Below are positions 34,030 through 43,478 of a DNA stretch of 64,000 nt, one piece after another. This DNA comes from Pleurotus ostreatus/Saccharomyces cerevisiae fusant (lineage: Eukaryota; Opisthokonta). The DNA is taken from positions 186,001 through 250,000 of the forward strand of contig JAMQCK010000005.1 of the NCBI GenBank assembly GCA_024196135.1, read 5' to 3'. How positions within the stretch are numbered: position 1 is the first letter of the stretch; each line of letters starts with the position of its first letter. Under the pieces are notes generated by a model. It saw only the letters and a program-made list of their open reading frames with translations, was not told the DNA's origin and searched no databases. Position numbers and translations under genes: made by a program.

Positions 34030-35630
34030 TCACAACTTCGCCTCCCTCCCCTTCTGCAAGTCGATAACAATCTTCCCGAACTGCCCGCCGCGCTTGATGA
34101 GGTCGAAGCCCTGCTCGACGGCGTCCAGGCCGTCCAGGACATCAGAGACAATGGGAACGATCCTGTGCTTTGACATGAAGGCAGTCGCGTCTTCGAGGTC
34201 CTTGCGGGAGCCCATGGTCGAGCCTGAACGGTGGGTGAGTCGTTTGGTTTCCTCAAAAGCGGGAGAAATCTGTGGAAGAGGACGCGCACCTATGAGCTTT
34301 TGGTTTCGTAGGACGGCAGGCATGGTCATGGGGATTATCGGGGCTGCCGTCCTACAGACACTCGTCAGTAACGATCACGACAGGGAATATGGGAAAGACT
34401 CACGTTCCATAGACCACCACCCGTCCGCCATGCTTCAGAATAGAGCTCGTCTGCGTCAGGATATCTCCACCACTTCCGTCAATCACGGAGTTCAGCACTG
34501 CGCCTTCCTTCTTTAGGTCCGTGCCGAGTTGTTTGGCCCAATCCTCTGGTCAGTTCATGAAGTCCAGTGAGGTATAAGAGTAGAAAGCAATGCTCGTACC
34601 GTCCCTGTAGTTGAAGCCTGCCTTCGCACCGAGTTGAACGGCGCGGTTGATTTTGTCTACGCTTGAGCTTGTCACGTAGACAGTGGCATCCTAAGAGTGT
34701 CATATATACCAATGGAAATTGAGTTATAGCAACGGCCTCTACCACTCACCTGAGCCAGACAGATCTGCAGCGCCGTAATGGCGACACCGCCGCCAATACC
34801 TGTTATCAAGACTCGATGGCCAGGCTGGACGTTCGCGTTGACAATTGCCGCCCTGAGTGCCAGTATTCATTATTTGCTTTTCGCTACAGCTGAGCCGATC
34901 ACATACCTCCAAGCCGTCAACCCCGCCAGCGGCCACGCCGCCGCATGAATATCGTCGAGATGGGACGGGCTTGGAATCACCTCGTCTCGCTCGACGACGA
35001 CGTACTCTGAGAAAGTGCCAATAGGTGGATACTTTCCACCGCCAAGAGTGGCAAACCTGAGGACAGTGCATCAGTCACCGATGTTTTGACTGGAGTGATG
35101 CAGTGGTGCATGCTCACTTTCTCTCAGGCGCCTCGGGATCGGACTTCCAACCACGCATGGGAGTCAGGAAGACGCGCTGCTGAATCAGCGTGTCCTTTGG
35201 GTCGTGTGCAGCGACGACGACGCCTGAGAGCCAAGATATGTGAGTGAACAAGGAGCAGAGTGATTCGGAAATTTACCTGCCCCATCCGCGCCGAAGGTGG
35301 CCCCGAAGTGGATCCCAGGGTAGAGGCCTGCAATACGAGTAAGGCTACGCTTCATCACCAAGAACCTGGACTTACCCTTCCTTTGCCAATGCTAAGGTGG
35401 TGCCGCGTAAGCCGCCGAACACCGTATAGCGAATTCGAGGACATCGCAGAGAACCTCACCTCCCTATGATTATACGCCGCCGCCGACATCCTCACCAACA
35501 CCTCCCCCCGCTGCAGCGCAGGAATCTCCCGCTCGACAATCACCGCGTCATGGTACACGGGCTTCTTCGCGCTCGCCTGCTTTTGGATGATGACGGAGCG
35601 CGTCGTGCGAGGGATCTGGCGGGAGGCCAT
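34030..35630 (-). CDS. MDR-superfamily oxidoreductase (quinone oxidoreductase / alcohol dehydrogenase-like), 361 aa
   Basis: Probably an NAD(P)H-dependent reductase of unknown substrate. N-terminal GroES-like fold: VEREIPALQRGEVLVRMSAA, AAYNHREHWQRKGLYPG, HFGATFGADGAGVVVAA. The Rossmann part has VLITGIGGGVAITALQICLA (GxGxxx-A nucleotide loop), then VYVTSSSVDKINRAVQLGAK, GGRVVVYG and the C-terminal RGGQFGKIVIDLQKGRE. The catalytic-zinc ligands of classic ADHs are not evident, so the fold is more like the zinc-independent members. Ten exons in transcription order: 35630-35460, 35391-35376, 35327-35277, 35223-35118, 35056-34907, 34852-34750, 34690-34600, 34545-34404, 34351-34290, 34223-34030; all phases agree. 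The second exon is 16 nt and encodes HWQRK. Upstream lie a palindrome and 19-bp tandem repeats. Confidence 0.92.
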
Positions 35631-35803
35631 GCTTGGGAGTCGTTAGAGTACCGTGAAGGGTCAAGAGAAAGAGCAATGTGAAGGTCGAGAGCAAGAGTGC
35701 GGTGGCCTTCGGCAGAAAGAGCTTCGATAGAGGAGAACTGTGAATGTCAGAAGCAAGAGAGCACCTAACGACCCACCCCGAAGTCGAACATCGCTATAAC
35801 TAA

Positions 35804-35827
35804 GTTCGGTCACCCGTGAGACCGAAC
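35804..35827. promoter_or_regulatory. Palindrome with CGG(N12)CCG spacing upstream of the MDR gene
   Basis: GTTCGGTC and GACCGAAC form perfect 8-bp arms around an 8-base centre, with further pairing (TCAC/GTGA) inside. The outer triplets are CGG and CCG, 12 bases apart. Zn2Cys6 fungal regulators bind inverted CGG triplets, so it may be an operator for the MDR gene, whose ATG is about 175 bases away. This is inference. Confidence 0.45.
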
Positions 35828-35924
35828 CGGCAGCCCTCATGGCCGACCTCCGAAGTATAGCAATGATATTTATTGGGACCAGCCCCATGACCTATCCGCG
35901 CGCATATGCCTGTAGGTACGATGG

Positions 35925-36077
35925 CCAGCACGTATGTAGTACCACAATGACCAGCACGTACTAAGATGACCAGCACGTACTAAGATGACCAGCACGTACT
36001 ACGATGACCTGCACGGTGAGTGCTACGATGCCCAGCACGTCCCGCAGTGCTGTGCATGTACCACGATGTCCAGCACC
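35925..36077. repeat. 19-bp tandem repeats with a CCAGCACGTA core
   Basis: Three near-perfect units of CCAGCACGTACTAAGATGA start at 35951, 35970 and 35989. Diverged copies lie on both sides (CCAGCACGTA at 35925, CCTGCACGG at 36008, CCAGCACGT at 36032, CCAGCACC at 36069). All are in the gap between the kinase 3' end and the MDR 5' end. Confidence 0.9.
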
Positions 36078-36099
36078 GACTATAGGCTCCCATTCTGCA

Positions 36100-37611
36100 T
36101 TAGCTAGCGCCCATCCGCCCACCCAGCCTGTCCAGCAGGGCCCTGTTCTTCCGAATCCGCGCGTCCAATACGTCCCCCACAGCCCGGCTGCGGACCTCGA
36201 GCCCCTTCAGCCTCTCCGCGATGGAGTCCATCATGTGTTGGCGGTGTTCGTCCATCAAGTATTGTCGCTCGCGCAGAGCGACACCGTCCGGCGGGGTCGC
36301 CAGCGCAAGTGGCTTCGTCTCGAACGCGCGCGGATGCGATGGCAAGTTGGCGGCGAGGGCGGCGTGTCCCGAGTCAACAGCGACATGCCCTGGGTCGACC
36401 GTATGCTCGGGCGGAGTAACGAGGACGCATGAGCTGCTCGCGACGCTCGAGGGATCATCGACCGAGGCGCTGCCTTCCGACGAGGTCGACTCGCCGATGA
36501 TGAAGACGCCCGGCGCGATGTCGAGGCATACGTCGACCAGCGGTGAGCCGAACCCTGCGATGGCGCCGAGACGTTTTCTCGCCGCGCGGAGGGCAGGGCT
36601 AAACCCGCCAGCGGGGGCTTGCTTATTGTCTCCTCCCACATCCCCTCCCTGCCTTCCCAGCTCCACCTCCGGCTTCAAAAACGGCTCCGCCTCCAACCTA
36701 AAGAACGTCCCCACCCCGACCACCCTCCCCCTCAACTCCTCCAACCCCATCCGCCTCCCCGGATCCACCTCAAACACCCCCTTCACGATCTCGCTCACGC
36801 CCCGGCTGACGGGGAGCGCGTCGTAGATCCAGTTTGGGTCCGCGAGGAAGGCGGCGTAGCAGGGGTCGCGGAGGACGGCCTTGTGCCAGGGGCGGCGCTT
36901 GGTGAGCATGTTGATGAGGATGACGCCGAGCGCCCAGATGTCGTTCGCGGTGTTGAAGTACATTTTGGCGGAGGAGTCTTCGCCGATGCATTCTGTGCCA
37001 GGTGAGTAGTGCGGGAGTATGTGAGAGATGGGCGACGTACCAGGACTCATGTAATGACTCGTCCCACACCCTCGACTATGCGAGAACTTCTCGTGAGTAC
37101 TGAGGCCAAAGTCTGCCAGGTAAACCTGCCCTGTAGATGGTGAGTATAGAATGTTCTCCGGCTTCAGGTCGCGGTGATAGACGTCGTTATCGTGACAGAA
37201 CTTGAGCGCATCAAGCAGCTGCAGATATATCTTCATGACCAAATTGTCTTTCTGATGGAAGCCGCCGTCCTCGATCGCCGTAAAGAGCTCGCCGCCGTCG
37301 CACAGATCGAGAACCATGAAGACGTAGGGGCCGGCCCGGACGACGTCGTGCAGGGTGACGATGTTCGGGTGCGAGCTGACGCGGGCGTGGAGGTCGAGTT
37401 CGCGCTCGAAGGACTCGGAGTCGCGAGAGCCGGGTTCGGGAGCGAGCATGCACTTGATGGCGTAGCGCGCGGAGTCCTTCGCGAGAGAGGTGTCGACGCA
37501 GCTGTAGACGCAGCCAAAGCTGCCTTTGCCTAGCCTTTCCAGAAGACGGAAGCGGTCTACAGTCTTGCCGGAGAAGTCGGGGAGGAGATCGGAGGGTCGT
37601 GTCGACGGCAT
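36100..37611 (-). CDS. Ser/Thr protein kinase, Ran1/Pat1-like group, 487 aa
   Basis: Complete kinase domain at about residues 20-290: Gly loop LGKGSFGCVYS (28-33), catalytic Lys in YAIKCM (K53), YHRDLKPENIL (HRD 146-148), LADFGLST (DFG 167-169). The activation segment ends CGTSHYMSPECIGE. This wording (HRDLKPENILYS, LADFGLSTHE, GCGTSHYMSPEC) resembles Ran1/Pat1, Sks1 and Vhs1-type fungal kinases, which regulate meiosis and nutrient responses; the exact member is uncertain. After the domain come a Ser/Glu-rich linker and a C-terminal basic, heptad-like segment (about 440-480) that could form a coiled coil. Two exons: 37611-37041 and 36992-36100. It is transcribed divergently from the sugar transporter. 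Confidence 0.93.
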   Translation of the reverse strand: MPSTRPSDLLPDFSGKTVDRFRLLERLGKGSFGCVYSCVDTSLAKDSARYAIKCMLAPEPGSRDSESFERELDLHARVSSHPNIVTLHDVVRAGPYVFMVLDLCDGGELFTAIEDGGFHQKDNLVMKIYLQLLDALKFCHDNDVYHRDLKPENILYSPSTGQVYLADFGLSTHEKFSHSRGCGTSHYMSPGTSPISHILPHYSPGTECIGEDSSAKMYFNTANDIWALGVILINMLTKRRPWHKAVLRDPCYAAFLADPNWIYDALPVSRGVSEIVKGVFEVDPGRRMGLEELRGRVVGVGTFFRLEAEPFLKPEVELGRQGGDVGGDNKQAPAGGFSPALRAARKRLGAIAGFGSPLVDVCLDIAPGVFIIGESTSSEGSASVDDPSSVASSSCVLVTPPEHTVDPGHVAVDSGHAALAANLPSHPRAFETKPLALATPPDGVALRERQYLMDEHRQHMMDSIAERLKGLEVRSRAVGDVLDARIRKNRALLDRLGGRMGAS

Positions 37612-38893
37612 AGCGGATCGTCAGAACGAAGGGCGTAGGTTTAGGACGACAGAAGGGAGTGCGAAGCGGGATGGGGTCGAGCCGCAATTTGATAGAGTTT
37701 GAGAACAGGGGAATAGTTTGAAGATACGAAGGAGTGGCGGAGTAGTCGTCCTGAGGGGCAAGGTGAGCAGAAAGCGTAAAGGAAACGCGCGTAGGACATA
37801 CCTGCGATCAGATACTACTGCAGTACAAAGTTAACGCCAGACGCCTCGGCTTGATTCGTAACTCACGAGAATAAGCTGATCAAGGACCAGCCCGACGTCG
37901 AACCGAGAATGAGATGAAGGACGGGAGAAAGAGGCAAAGATAGGAGCTTCCCCAAACGCGTCCGGCAACAAACACACGCACATATGCGGCTAAGCACGTG
38001 GACGCGTATCGAGATCCGCTTCCCACGCCTGGTTTACGTCCGCCACCATCCTCTCCGGTTCGCAGCTTTCGCAAACAGCCCGACTGCTGGCGTGAGCTCG
38101 TCTCTGGATGGTCACCGTGTCTTTCAAGTATAACAAGCTGCAGCGTGAAGGTCAGGGCTTATTCTCGACGATTCCATTGCCCGATAATTCCCGGTCAATC
38201 CTTATGGACGCATCCGTGATCGTCTCGATAGCGGGACAGCAACTGCTCCGGTCCCCTTGATGTTGACACGAGCAACAGTAACGATGATAGGCAGTACCAC
38301 TCTTGACATAGACGTGTCGCGAAGAACAGCGAAGTGTTCCCCGAATGACGAACTATCCGATTCTGGGCGCGTACCCATTCTATGGTCAACAAACGAAGAA
38401 ACAGATGTCTTCAGCAACTTCGTGAAGCCTGCTTTATCTGAGCCTCGAGGCATCGAAGTCGCTGTTTCATCACGGACTTTAGTTTTGACGATCAAGGCAA
38501 GAAAGCAACGGACTCCCGCAGAACGTTCTCGAAGACCGCGCGCTACGAACAGGATACCCACCTTCGACGCTATTGAGGAGCTCGTCTGACTGAATATAGT
38601 GGCGCTAGACGAGCTCTAGCGGTCTTGATACACCTTCAACGCCCTCTCGAGCCCATCTTCGCCTCTGATCTCACTTTACATCCCGCAGATCTCGCATACG
38701 ACGCCCTTTTGTGTCCCGATAAAGCAACCCTTCCATGGGAATCTCAGATAATCTAGTCAAATACAAATACCCCTTTCCCCTCACGCCCGCCCGCACATAA
38801 AAGGCAGCCGGTCCTCCCAGCCATTCCCCAGTACCCCACAGGTATTTCGAGCGCCTCTTCCCCGTCGCACTCATCTCATCTTAGCTTGCTTAT
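37612..38893. promoter_or_regulatory. Divergent promoter region, kinase and sugar transporter
   Basis: This gap of about 1.3 kb separates two start codons on opposite strands. Open frames inside are short and unrecognised. A TATA-like element lies near the right end. The length suggests regulated expression of one or both genes. Confidence 0.5.
38797..38804 (+). promoter_or_regulatory. TATA-like element of the sugar transporter gene
   Basis: ATAAAAGG lies 97 bases before the ATG at 38894, after a pyrimidine-rich stretch. Fits a core promoter; not proven. Confidence 0.5.
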
Positions 38894-41104
38894 ATGGCGC
38901 TCCTCCCCGAACCGAAGCCCGCCCTTGATAATACGCTTGAAGCCAGTCTGCCGCCGGACTCTGCGCTTGAGCATGTCGAGCGGACGGTCGACGACCCCGT
39001 TGCGTTCCTCGTCAACAACCCGCAATCCCTATCCGTGGCTTATGGCGCGTCAAGTACGCATGCTCATCCATGGTTGCCGTGACGTTGCTGACGCCTCGTT
39101 TCCAGGTCTGAAGGCCGTCTTCGAGAATAAGGCGGCCCTGCTGTGCGCAGTAATGGCGTCGTTTGGTGGGCTAACCTTCGGTTATGACCAGGGTGTCATC
39201 AGTGTCACCCTCGTCATGGACCACTTCCTGAAGGTATCCATTGCTTATATCCACCGCATTGCGCCTTTCATCTCACCCCCGATCGTAGACCGTACCCGAG
39301 ATTGACTCTGGTCACCCCGGCGCGAGCTTCAACAAGGGGTTGTTGACGGCTATCCTTGAGCTTGGTGCTATGCTTGGTACGTCTGTCGCCCTGGATACGT
39401 TCACAACAACTGACTGGAAGCGTAGGCGCCATGCAAACGGGCCTGCTCGCGGATAGGTTCTCTCGTAAGCGCGCGCTTATGATTGGTTCCGTGTGGTTCG
39501 TCGTCGGTTCTATCCTGCAGACTGCGACGTATTCGTACGCGCAATTGATTGTGGGCAGATTATTGGGCGGTGTTGGTATTGGCATGCTTAGCTGTAAGCT
39601 ATCGTCGACTGTTGGAGGTCAAGCACGTACTAATGCATGTTGTTCAGCGACCGCCCCTCTGTACATCTCGGAGATCTCGCCCCCTCATGTTCGCGGTGCG
39701 CTCCTTGTATGGGAGCAAGTCATGATCGTCATCGGTGTTGTACGTCTTCTCCGCTTCCCCCACTTTGCGGTCCTACTGACCAGTACCAAGGTCATCGCCT
39801 ACTGGCTCACCTTCGGCACCCGCTACATCGACTCGAGCCTCTCCTGGCGCCTCCCCTTCGGCCTCCAGCTCATCCCCGGCGTCATCCTCTTCTTCGGCGC
39901 CTGGTTCCTCCCCTACTCCCCCCGCTGGCTCGCCATGCAGAAGCGCTACGACGAGTGCCTCGCCTCGCTCGCCCGCCTCCGCTCCCTCCCCGAGCACGAC
40001 CCGCGCGTGCAAGCCGAGCACCTCACCATACTTGCTGAGGTCGCGGTGAACAAGGAGGTCGCGGCGCTGAGGCATCCGAGTCTGGATAGTGATCAGCTGG
40101 GGAGCAGCCCGAGTCTGTGGCAGGCGTTTGTGAAGGAGACGAAGGAGTGGCGGGATGCGTTTAGCAAGCGGTATATTAAGCGGACGATTGTGGGCGCGGG
40201 GGTGGCGGGCTTCCAGCAGTTTACGGGGATTAATGCGCTGATTTACTAGTGAGTCTTCTGCTCATTGTGACCTCGAGCATGGCTGATGATGTCTACAGCG
40301 CGCCTACCCTCTTCGCATCGCTCGGCCTGAACGACGACACCTCCATCCTCATGTCCGGCATCATGTACGCACTCATTTTCCCCTCACACCCCTCCCATCA
40401 CTGAACACCACCCCCCAGGAACACCCTCCAACTCGTCGGCTGCCTCCCCACCATCGCCCTCCTCGACCAAGCCGGCCGCCGCCGCCTCCTCCTCATCGGC
40501 TCCACCCTCCTCGTCCTCTGCCACACCGCCGTCGCCGCCATCATCGGGCGCTGCTACCAGGACTGGTCCGCGCACCACGGCGCCGGGTGGGCCGGCGTCG
40601 CGCTCGTCTTCACCTTCATGCTCAGCTACGGCGCGACGTGGGGCCCCGTCAGCTGGGCGCTCCCGCCCGAGGTCTTCCCGTCGTCGATCCGCGCGAAGGG
40701 CGTGGCCATCAGCGTCGCGACGCTGTGGTTCTGCAACTTCATCGTGAGTGGTAGTCATTTAGTGCGTATGCAAGGGCGGTGCTAACGCGGCCACTCGCCA
40801 GGTCGGGCTCATCACGCCTCCGCTCAACTCTGCGAAGCCGTACGCGGCGTTCGCGTTCTACGCGTGCTTCGCGCTGATCAGTCTTGCGTGGATCTATTGT
40901 GAGTGGCGCTGACTAAACTTGCTGACCACATTCTGATCTTACCGGACAGTCTGCGTGCCAGAGACGAAGGGTCGCTCGCTCGAGGACATGGACGCTGTCT
41001 TCCACGACTCCTCAGCTCACGATGAGGCCGAGCGCCGCAAGAAGGTCCTGCAGACCCTCCTCGACGCGCGCTCGCTCAACCTCAAGCCCGTCGACACCCC
41101 TTAA
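38894..41104 (+). CDS. MFS sugar transporter (hexose/monosaccharide H+ symporter type), 578 aa
   Basis: Twelve-helix plasma-membrane sugar carrier. Signatures in order: FGYDQGVISVTLVM (helix 1), GLLADRFSRKRALMIGS (motif A), YISEISPPHVRGALLVWEQV, FLPYSPRWLAMQKR, FQQFTGINALIYYAPTLF, LLDQAGRRRLLLIGS, and VPETKGRSLEDMDAVF at the end of helix 12. The usual PESPRW motif reads PYSPRW here. Ten exons: 38894-39053, 39106-39233, 39289-39376, 39426-39593, 39648-39739, 39791-40248, 40299-40364, 40419-40743, 40802-40898, 40950-41104, all phases consistent. Substrate cannot be told from sequence. It converges with the P450 gene 256 bases downstream. Confidence 0.95.
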
Positions 41105-41360
41105 ACGTCCTCTGCGACGGCATCATGCGCGCGCGGCTCACTTCGCGTAGCGTGAACCTCCCCGTTTTCACGTTCAACCTAACGCCCTTCACGATCCCCC
41201 ACGTTCATCACGCCTTGCTCCGTGCCATAATGTTTTCTTTATCGCGTTCATCAAGTTCATCACTGTACAGTAGCTACGCATATCTACCTTATTCTTCGTG
41301 TATAGTAGTCATAGGGCACAATAAATCGGGCATTCGAGGCTAACGGGTCGACCAACCACT

Positions 41361-43420
41361 TCAAACCACTCGCTTCTTGAACATCACCTTAGCCTTCGTG
41401 TTTGCGCACGCAAACTCGTCGGTCCACTCGTTCTCCGGCTTGACGCGCGAGCCTCCTTCGAGCTGGACATCGTAGTGCAGGACGAGATGCGCGAGCATTG
41501 CCTTGAGCTCGTTCGCGGCGAAGATGCTGTGGTGCGTATCGGTCAGCTGTTTTTGCTACGTGACGATGCGAGCGATGTGAGGCTCACCGCCCGGGACACG
41601 CGTGATGGCCGTGTCCGAAGTGCAGGTAGTCGAAGTCGGTGGAGGCCACCTGATATTTTGTCGGCTCCTTTTCGCGGAGGCGGGCGAAGCGGAAGCCGTC
41701 GAAGACCTCTGGGTTTGGGTAGACGTCTAAAAAGATAGAAAGTTAGTGGTTTTCGTGCGGGTTCGCCTGAATTAACCTGGATTCATGTGCGCCGCATGCA
41801 TCGACGCCGAGACGTAGGTCCCCTTCGGGATGGTGACGCCATTAGAAAAGGTATAGCCGCCCTCCTTCATGACTCGACGATTGAGGGAGACTATCGAAGG
41901 TGTTAGCTGGGAGAAAGACGCAGCACGAATAGTGCACTCACGACACCCGGACTTGGAGGTTCGCGCAACCTCACGTAGAAAGCTATCAACCTTGTGCATG
42001 TTCCGAAGGCCGGCCTTCGTCCATCCTTGACGAGCAATAGCTTCTTCCGCTTCTTCGCGCAGCGGCGCGATGTACTCTGGCTGCGAAGCGAGCCAGAAGA
42101 GCGCATGAGTGAGCATCTGGAATGCAGGTGAGCTGATGACCGCCTTGTGTGCGCATGTTTACGAACGTTGTTAGAAGTATGGATGGCCACAAAGTTGAGA
42201 AGCATAATTCTCATGATAGTGGCATCTAGACGGTCGTCCATGCTCTCGTGCTTAAGCAGCCATGTTATAGCATCGTTCTGTGCTTGGGTAAATCTTTGGA
42301 CTAGGATCATAGACACGAACGAAGGACTGACGGGCACGTCCGGCCTGTCCGGGCCAAGTACTTTGTCCTCACGCAAGCGCTGCGCCACAAGCGCCCCTAG
42401 ATGCGCAGAGAGACCGGGGTAGTGCTCCCGAAATGGCGAAAGTATGTGCCCAACCAGCCTGGTTCAATGTAAGTCATGAGTCGCAGCGCATGGCGGAAAA
42501 CCTACGGTTGGAGGAACGTCGGCCACTTCTTGATCCTGCCAGCGGACTGCATCACCTTTCTGGCAAAATCACTGACGGAGTTCAAGTAATCTTGATTGCG
42601 ACCTATCAATTGAAATGTGAGCAGAAGGATCGCTAGGACGGAATGGTCGACTCACATAAAGGCAAGCCGACGAAGTAGCGATTGCTCGTGCGCGTCACGA
42701 TAGACAGGACCGTCGTATACGCAGGAACTGTACACCACTCTGGGATTCAGCGTTGGTGGTATGTAATCAGGCGATATAAAGGCGGACGTACCTTCTCCGC
42801 TAGCAAACGTTATGTTGTCCTTGAACGCAGCACATATCTCGTCATAAATATCATCGAAGCGCACAGCGATATTGCGTGTCAATTCCCCACGAATGACATG
42901 TGTATGGACGTGGCCCCTCGATAACTCAGCGGTTGGTCCGAGGGTATGCTTGGTCTGCGTAGCCTGGTGAGCGCATAAGTGTACTGAACACGTTAGTGCG
43001 CCCGCGTTTGTACATACCTCTGACACGGAATGAAAGAATGAGAGCTCGTCGGCGGGGGCTGAACTCAGCTCGCTTATAAGTTGTCGGCCGCTGACCACCA
43101 CGGTCCACCCCAGACGCGCTACACGAAACATGCCGGACGGGTACTTCTCGACGCCTTCTCGTACCATTTCATTGGCATGTTCGCTGAAGATTTTCTTCCC
43201 GCGATACGAGGCAAACCAGCCGGAAGGCCCGATGATAGGAATGCCACTGAGCTATAGATGCGGTCAGCTAGGGCAGCCAATCGTGAGGAGTACGCACATC
43301 GGGAGCGCTGAGATATGCAAACGCGACGTAGATAGATATCGCCATCATACACCCGACGAGTACCCTATAGCCGTCGATGTCGAAGGCCAACATGGCCGGA
43401 GATCGCGCGGAGTCGTCCAT
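41361..43420 (-). CDS. Cytochrome P450 monooxygenase, 509 aa
   Basis: Microsomal P450 with an N-terminal membrane anchor (residues about 19-37). Landmarks in order: IPIIGPSGWFASYRGKK, the C-helix part TKHTLGPTAELSRGH, SNRYFVGLPLCRNQDYL, and an I-helix of the type NFVAIHTSN in place of the usual A/G-G-x-D/E-T. The K-helix ExxR lies in FLREVARTS, the F-x3-R-F motif in FDGFRFARL, and the heme loop is FGHGHHACPGR with the Cys ligand. The HTS I-helix is known from fungal ent-kaurene-oxidase-like P450s, so a lipid or terpenoid substrate is possible. Eleven exons in transcription order: 43420-43298, 43251-43018, 42963-42792, 42727-42656, 42602-42506, 42458-42332, 42277-42167, 42116-41942, 41890-41777, 41726-41588, 41526-41361; phases agree. 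Confidence 0.92.
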
Positions 43421-43470
43421 AGGAGACGAAAGGCGTAGGTGATGGCGAGACGTGCACAAAAACGATTGAA

Positions 43471-43478
43471 CTTATAAA
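43471..43478 (-). promoter_or_regulatory. TATA box of the P450 gene
   Basis: On the minus strand the sequence reads TTTATAAG about 50 bases before the P450 start codon, a normal distance for a fungal core promoter. Confidence 0.5.

Noticed and set aside
35760..35860. Possible tRNA around the GTTCGGTC/GACCGAAC hairpin
   Set aside because: No acceptor stem, D-arm or anticodon arm can be folded around it; it is a simple palindrome. No other tRNA-like B-box context was found in the window.
35925..36077. CRISPR-like array
   Set aside because: The 19-bp units are contiguous tandem repeats without unique spacers, in a eukaryotic intergenic region.
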